In this document: positions 60,319 through 64,000 of the stretch, one piece after another
Position numbering within the stretch: the stretch's first letter is position 1
Layout of the letters: the number at the start of each line of letters is the position of its first letter
Assembly (NCBI RefSeq): GCF_021731985.1
Contig: NZ_JAKFWH010000006.1
Coordinates: 35,046-99,045 of the forward strand
DNA length: 64,000 nt
From: Nitrosomonas sp.
GTDB lineage: Bacteria > Pseudomonadota > Gammaproteobacteria > Burkholderiales > Nitrosomonadaceae
Direction: 5' to 3'
Translations under genes and position numbers: made by a program
The notes under the pieces: model-generated
Database searches by the model: none
What the model was told of the DNA's origin: nothing
The model's input: only the letters and a program-made list of their open reading frames with translations

Positions 60319-62307
60319 ATGTCTACTCGTGAAGGCAGTCTCGAAGCACCGAAACGTCATCCCATTGACTGGAAAAATCCTGATTTCTATAACGAAGCCA
60401 GTCTAAATCAGGAAATGGAACGCGTTTTCGATATTTGCCAGGGGTGCCGCCGCTGCGTCAATCTTTGCACCGCTTTCCCACGCTTGTTTGATTTGATTGA
60501 TGAAAGCGCTACCGGTGAATTGGATAGCGTCAACAAAAACCAATTCTGGGAAGTGGTCGATCGCTGCTATCTTTGCGATATGTGCTTCATGACTAAATGT
60601 CCTTATGTGCCGCCGCATGAGTGGAATATTGATTTTCCGCATCTGATGTTACGCGCCAAAGCAGCCAAATATAAAAGTCAGGGCGCCGGTTTCCGTGACA
60701 AATTACTATCCAGCACTGATTTGATGGGTAAACTTGCCACTATTCCCGTGGTGGTTCAAACCGTGAATGCCATTAACAAAACGCCAGCTACTCGCAAGTT
60801 AATGGACAGCATGCTGGGAATTCATGCCGATAGAAAATTACCTGAATACACGGCCAATAAATTCCGCTCAAACGCTAAACTCAACGATACTTTTCCGGTA
60901 AAAGATGGCGCCCGCACTCCCGGAAAAATCGCCATTTATGCCACCTGTTATATCAATTATAACGAACCAGGAATTGGCCATGATTTACTGAAAATACTGG
61001 AACATAATGAAATTCCAGCCTGTCTGGTAGAGAAAGAAGCCTGTTGCGGCATGCCGAAACTTGAACTGGGTGATCTGGAAGCAGTGGAAAAACTCAAAAA
61101 TGAAAATATTCCGTATTTACTGAAACTGGCTCAAGAAGGCTATGCCATTCTCTCCGCCGTCCCCTCTTGTACATTGATGTACAAGCAGGAATTGCCGTTG
61201 CTATTTCCAGATGACGAAGCCGTTCAGGCCGTTGCTGCCGCCATGTTTGATCCGTTTGAATATCTGGCATTAAGAAACCAAGACAACCTACTCAAGACAG
61301 ATTTCAAGAAACCGCTGGGAAATGTGGCTTACCATATCCCCTGCCATCAACGCGTGCAAAACATTGGCAAAAAGACTCGCGATATTCTGCAACTGATACC
61401 CGATACAACAATCAACGTCGTAGAACGCTGCTCAGGCCATGACGGCACTTGGGGTGTAAAAAGCGAACACTTTGCCGACTCGATGAAAATTGGCCGGCCG
61501 GTTTTTAAACAAATGGCTGCGTCAGATCCGGATTTTATCAGTTCGGATTGTGCCATCGCCGCACGGCATATCGAACAAGGCATAGGCGAAAGCAAAGCGC
61601 AAAAATTACACCCGCTCACTTTACTGCATATGGCTTATGGCATTGATACCGGTTTTCAGCCGCCAGCCGAATTCAACTTATCAGTCACCCCTATCACACA
61701 ACCCGGTGAAAAACACATGACGTCAATAACCCGTGACAACCTGCTGACATTGGAAGCTTACGCCAAAATACGTAAAGATTTCCGCGCGCAAGTAATGGCA
61801 CATAAGAAAACACGAAAAGTCGCTTTGGGAGAAAATATTACGTTGATTTTTGAGGATGAGTTGACTGTTCGTTATCAAATTCAAGAAATGTTGCACGTAG
61901 AGCGTATTTTTCAGGAAGAAGAAATCGTGCATGAGCTTGAAACTTATACGCCATTGATTCCGGATGGACATAATTGGAAAGCTACCATGATGATTGAATA
62001 TCCTGACCCAACGGTGCGTGCAGCCAAATTGGCTACCATGGTAGGCATCGAAGATAAAGTGTGGGTCAAAGTTACCGGGCAAGCACCCGTGTACGCAATT
62101 GCCGATGAAGATCTAGAACGGGAAACCAGCGAAAAAACCTCGTCCGTTCATTTCCTGCGCTTTGAGCTCACTCCTGAAATGATCCAGTCACTCCAGCAAG
62201 GCACACCATTAAGCATGGGTGTTGATCACCCAGCCTATCAAGCAGCAATAGATGCCGTGGATACCAGCGTTCGCGCATCGTTGTTAAATGATTTATCTGT
62301 TGCATGA
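60319..62307 (+). CDS. Fused Fe-S protein (CCG domains) and DUF3501 protein
   Basis: The 662-residue protein has two parts. Residues 1-450 form a heterodisulfide-reductase-like Fe-S protein: two 4Fe-4S motifs (CQGCRRCVNLC with a following C-x-x-x-P near 38-60, and CYLCDMCFMTKCPY near 90) and two CCG-type domains (ACCGMPKLELG, and CHQRVQNIGKKT/CSGHDG). After a linker with an internal Met near 467, residues of about 468-662 are a DUF3501 domain (TLIFEDELTVRYQIQEMLHV). In most genomes the two parts are separate genes next to rubrerythrin, so this is a fusion. It probably moves electrons to rubrerythrin. Confidence 0.8.
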   Translation: MSTREGSLEAPKRHPIDWKNPDFYNEASLNQEMERVFDICQGCRRCVNLCTAFPRLFDLIDESATGELDSVNKNQFWEVVDRCYLCDMCFMTKCPYVPPHEWNIDFPHLMLRAKAAKYKSQGAGFRDKLLSSTDLMGKLATIPVVVQTVNAINKTPATRKLMDSMLGIHADRKLPEYTANKFRSNAKLNDTFPVKDGARTPGKIAIYATCYINYNEPGIGHDLLKILEHNEIPACLVEKEACCGMPKLELGDLEAVEKLKNENIPYLLKLAQEGYAILSAVPSCTLMYKQELPLLFPDDEAVQAVAAAMFDPFEYLALRNQDNLLKTDFKKPLGNVAYHIPCHQRVQNIGKKTRDILQLIPDTTINVVERCSGHDGTWGVKSEHFADSMKIGRPVFKQMAASDPDFISSDCAIAARHIEQGIGESKAQKLHPLTLLHMAYGIDTGFQPPAEFNLSVTPITQPGEKHMTSITRDNLLTLEAYAKIRKDFRAQVMAHKKTRKVALGENITLIFEDELTVRYQIQEMLHVERIFQEEEIVHELETYTPLIPDGHNWKATMMIEYPDPTVRAAKLATMVGIEDKVWVKVTGQAPVYAIADEDLERETSEKTSSVHFLRFELTPEMIQSLQQGTPLSMGVDHPAYQAAIDAVDTSVRASLLNDLSVA

Positions 62308-62813
62308 AAAGAGCACTTGCACTGACTTGCGTCTTGTTTTTGTTTGCTTGCGCTAAGCCAGCGTTCAAAGACGAATTTGAAAGCGACAAACCCTGGGTTG
62401 AACAACTGACACAACTCCCGGCTTACCCGGATGTGAAAAATCTGATGGCATTCGATGCAGGTGCTGTCAGCGATAATCAATATTTCGTCGACACAACCTC
62501 CATCAAAATAGGTGAAGATGGTGTCATTCGCTTTAGCTTGGTTATCAAGTCCTCTGCAGGCGCCTTGAATGTCGGTTATGAAGGTATCCGCTGCGCCACC
62601 CGAGAAAGAAAAGTGTATGCATTAGGTCGGAGTGATAAAACCTGGATAAAACCCCGTGTGTCGGAATGGCAAAAGCTCGACTTTGTCCGGCAATTTTATG
62701 CACAACGAGAACTATCTAGAAATATCTTTTGCCCCCACCAGCAAATCGTAAGCACCACTGAAGAAGCCATCGAGGCTTTAAAAGCAGGCATGCATCGAAG
62801 CATTTTCCGCTAG
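62304..62813 (+). CDS. CNP1-like lipoprotein
   Basis: The 169-residue protein overlaps the preceding stop by 4 bases (ATGA). It has a signal peptide with lipobox FACA at Cys16. DEFESDKPWVEQLTQLPAYP, VDTTSIKIGEDGVIRFSLVI and YEGIRCATRERKVYALG match the CNP1-like family of betaproteobacterial lipoproteins. The function of the family is unclear. Translational coupling to the Fe-S/DUF3501 gene suggests co-expression. Confidence 0.8.
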   Translation: MKRALALTCVLFLFACAKPAFKDEFESDKPWVEQLTQLPAYPDVKNLMAFDAGAVSDNQYFVDTTSIKIGEDGVIRFSLVIKSSAGALNVGYEGIRCATRERKVYALGRSDKTWIKPRVSEWQKLDFVRQFYAQRELSRNIFCPHQQIVSTTEEAIEALKAGMHRSIFR

Positions 62814-62943
62814 GGGTCTGAGCAATCGCTATCGCTATCGCCATTACTTCCATACCCCCTTTAATTCTGCGTCGATTTCGCGATTCACACAACACGATAT
62901 TTTGACTAGAATATCTGTGAGGTTCCCTCTGTTTTTCGTCTTC

Positions 62944-63892
62944 CAATGGGTGAACAGTTTTATGCTATCAGCTTTTTCTTCTGTTGAGTGATTAGCCAAT
63001 CATTTAGAAACCGCATTGGCGATTTATAGCCTAACGTTGAGTGCTGCCGTTTCCGGTTGTAGAGTACCTCGATGTACTCGAAACTCATGGCAGCCATCTC
63101 TGCGCGTGTTTCATAACGCAGTCCATGCACTCGCTCGTTCTTGAAGCTGTTGAACCAACTTTCGGTTGGGGCATTATCCCAGCAATTACCTTTACGGTTC
63201 ATCGAACAGATCATGCCGTATTTCTTGAGCTTTCTCTGAAATTCTTTGCTGGCATATTGACTACCCCGATCTGAGTGGTGCATCAATCCTGCTGCAGGTT
63301 TCTTGCGAAACCATGCCATCGTTAGCGCATCTGTAACGATGTCTGCGGTCATGCGCGGTTTCAGCGACCAGCCAACCACCTCACGGTTAAACAGATCAAG
63401 CACGATAGCCAGATATAGCCAGCCCTCATCTGTCCATAGGTAAGTGATATCGGACGCCCAGACCTGATTAGGCGCGGCTGGACTGAAATTCCGATCCAAC
63501 AGATTCGGTGCAATCGGCAGATTGTGCTTGGAGTCCGTCGTTACCTTGTAGCGCCGCTTGTGCCTTGCACGAATGCCGTTCTCTCGCATTAGACGTTCAA
63601 CCCGCTTCTTGGAAGCTGGAAACCCACGGTCACGCAATTCTCTGACCATTCTCGGACTACCGTAGATCCCCTTGAGTTCGGCATGAATAGATTGGATCAG
63701 CGTCAGCATTTGAGTGTCCGTGAGGCGTTTGCGATCCGGTTTGCCACCACGCTTCCACGACCGGTATCCGCTCACACTGACATCTAATATCGTACACATC
63801 TCGGCGAGAGAAAACTCCCGTTGCTTATCAATCCAGGCGTACTTCACACAACATCTCTCGCGAAGTACGCCGTTGGAGATTCAATGGGTGAA
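62944..63892 (-). mobile_element. IS3-family orfB fragment flanked by 11-bp direct repeats
   Basis: CAATGGGTGAA occurs at 62944-62954 and 63882-63892, bracketing a lone orfB. No orfA precedes orfB and no IS3-type inverted repeats were seen at the edges. The direct repeats are longer than the usual 3-5 base target duplication of IS3 elements. Confidence 0.5.
62960..63847 (-). CDS. IS3-family transposase OrfB
   Basis: The 295-residue protein has the rve/DDE fold of IS3 OrfB. It contains GIYGSPRMVRELRDRG near the start and the catalytic triad in WASDITYLWT, HHSDRGSQYAS and APTESWFNSFKNERVH. The helix-turn-helix-like N-terminus and length are normal. A full IS3 needs OrfA joined by frameshift to make OrfAB; here no OrfA is encoded upstream, so the copy is probably unable to transpose alone. 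Neighbours are the CNP1-like gene and the window end. Confidence 0.85.
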   Translation of the reverse strand: MKYAWIDKQREFSLAEMCTILDVSVSGYRSWKRGGKPDRKRLTDTQMLTLIQSIHAELKGIYGSPRMVRELRDRGFPASKKRVERLMRENGIRARHKRRYKVTTDSKHNLPIAPNLLDRNFSPAAPNQVWASDITYLWTDEGWLYLAIVLDLFNREVVGWSLKPRMTADIVTDALTMAWFRKKPAAGLMHHSDRGSQYASKEFQRKLKKYGMICSMNRKGNCWDNAPTESWFNSFKNERVHGLRYETRAEMAAMSFEYIEVLYNRKRQHSTLGYKSPMRFLNDWLITQQKKKLIA

Positions 63893-63934
63893 AGCAACAC
63901 TTAAATTGTATAGTTTACATTTTGGAGTGAGCTC

Positions 63935-64000
63935 ATGAATTATCAACCCTCAAAACGAAGTTTTACGTATTATCAACAGGAAACGATGTGGCAGCTATGG
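63935..64000 (+). CDS. Partial gene at window end
   Basis: An ATG preceded by TTTGGAGTGAGC begins an open frame that runs off the window after 22 codons (MNYQPSKRSF, then TYYQQETMWQ). The ribosome-binding site is good, so a real gene is likely. Its identity cannot be told. Confidence 0.35.
   Translation, partial: MNYQPSKRSFTYYQQETMWQLW

Overview
The window suggests a betaproteobacterial chromosome, probably of the Nitrosomonas/Nitrosospira type. This is inferred from two PEP-CTERM sorted exported proteins, a CNP1-like lipoprotein, a rubrerythrin/Fe-S/DUF3501 cluster and a REP-like repeat; no species marker is present. Most of it, about 6.7-58.25 kb, is a contractile-tailed (myovirus-type) prophage or prophage-derived island. 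The flanks hold accessory genes on the left and housekeeping genes on the right.

Left flank (1-6.65 kb): a two-TM SLATT-like protein, a possible PD-(D/E)XK nuclease, a short SRAP (abasic-site) protein, a HAF-repeat PEP-CTERM protein, a DUF1566-like exported protein, a GNAT acetyltransferase and a small lipoprotein.

Phage region. A minus-strand block (6.7-11.3 kb) encodes a tape-measure-like transglycosylase, a tube-initiator-like protein and the portal. It diverges from a plus-strand head/neck block (11.46-15.8 kb: protease/scaffold candidate, neck candidates, a tail-X-like protein, a SWIM-like zinc-finger protein). Major capsid, tail sheath and an EF-hand protein follow at 17-22 kb. Next come a lysis cluster with a nested Rz/Rz1 spanin pair and the tail tube, baseplate hub and HxH-tipped spike (25-30.2 kb). 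A large anti-restriction 'polyvalent protein' block occupies 30.3-46 kb: a DarA-N-like protein, an exported nuclease, a protein with an inorganic-pyrophosphatase-like domain, a zincin-containing protein and a 2136-aa DarB-like methyltransferase-helicase. Two HicAB toxin-antitoxin pairs run antisense within this block. A small AT-rich cassette (HEPN-like protein plus DUF3883 nuclease-like protein), bracketed by 27-bp direct repeats, follows at 46.2-48.7 kb. Baseplate wedge, tail fibre and fibre-accessory genes close the element at 50.2-58.25 kb. I see no integrase, terminase, replication gene or repressor in the window.

Cargo inside the phage region includes a PEP-CTERM gene beside the capsid gene, a secreted beta-helix protein and a fragment of umuC (DNA polymerase V). 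A recurrent short element, ACCGGAAAA(A)C followed by a looser CC..GTTCA half, precedes at least five phage transcription units in the same orientation. It is the best candidate for an undescribed phage-wide regulatory signal.

Right flank (58.3-64 kb): tRNA-Phe and tRNA-Arg, a frameshifted ISAs1-type remnant, a REP-like pair, rubrerythrin, a fused Fe-S/DUF3501 protein, a CNP1-like lipoprotein and a lone IS3-family orfB.
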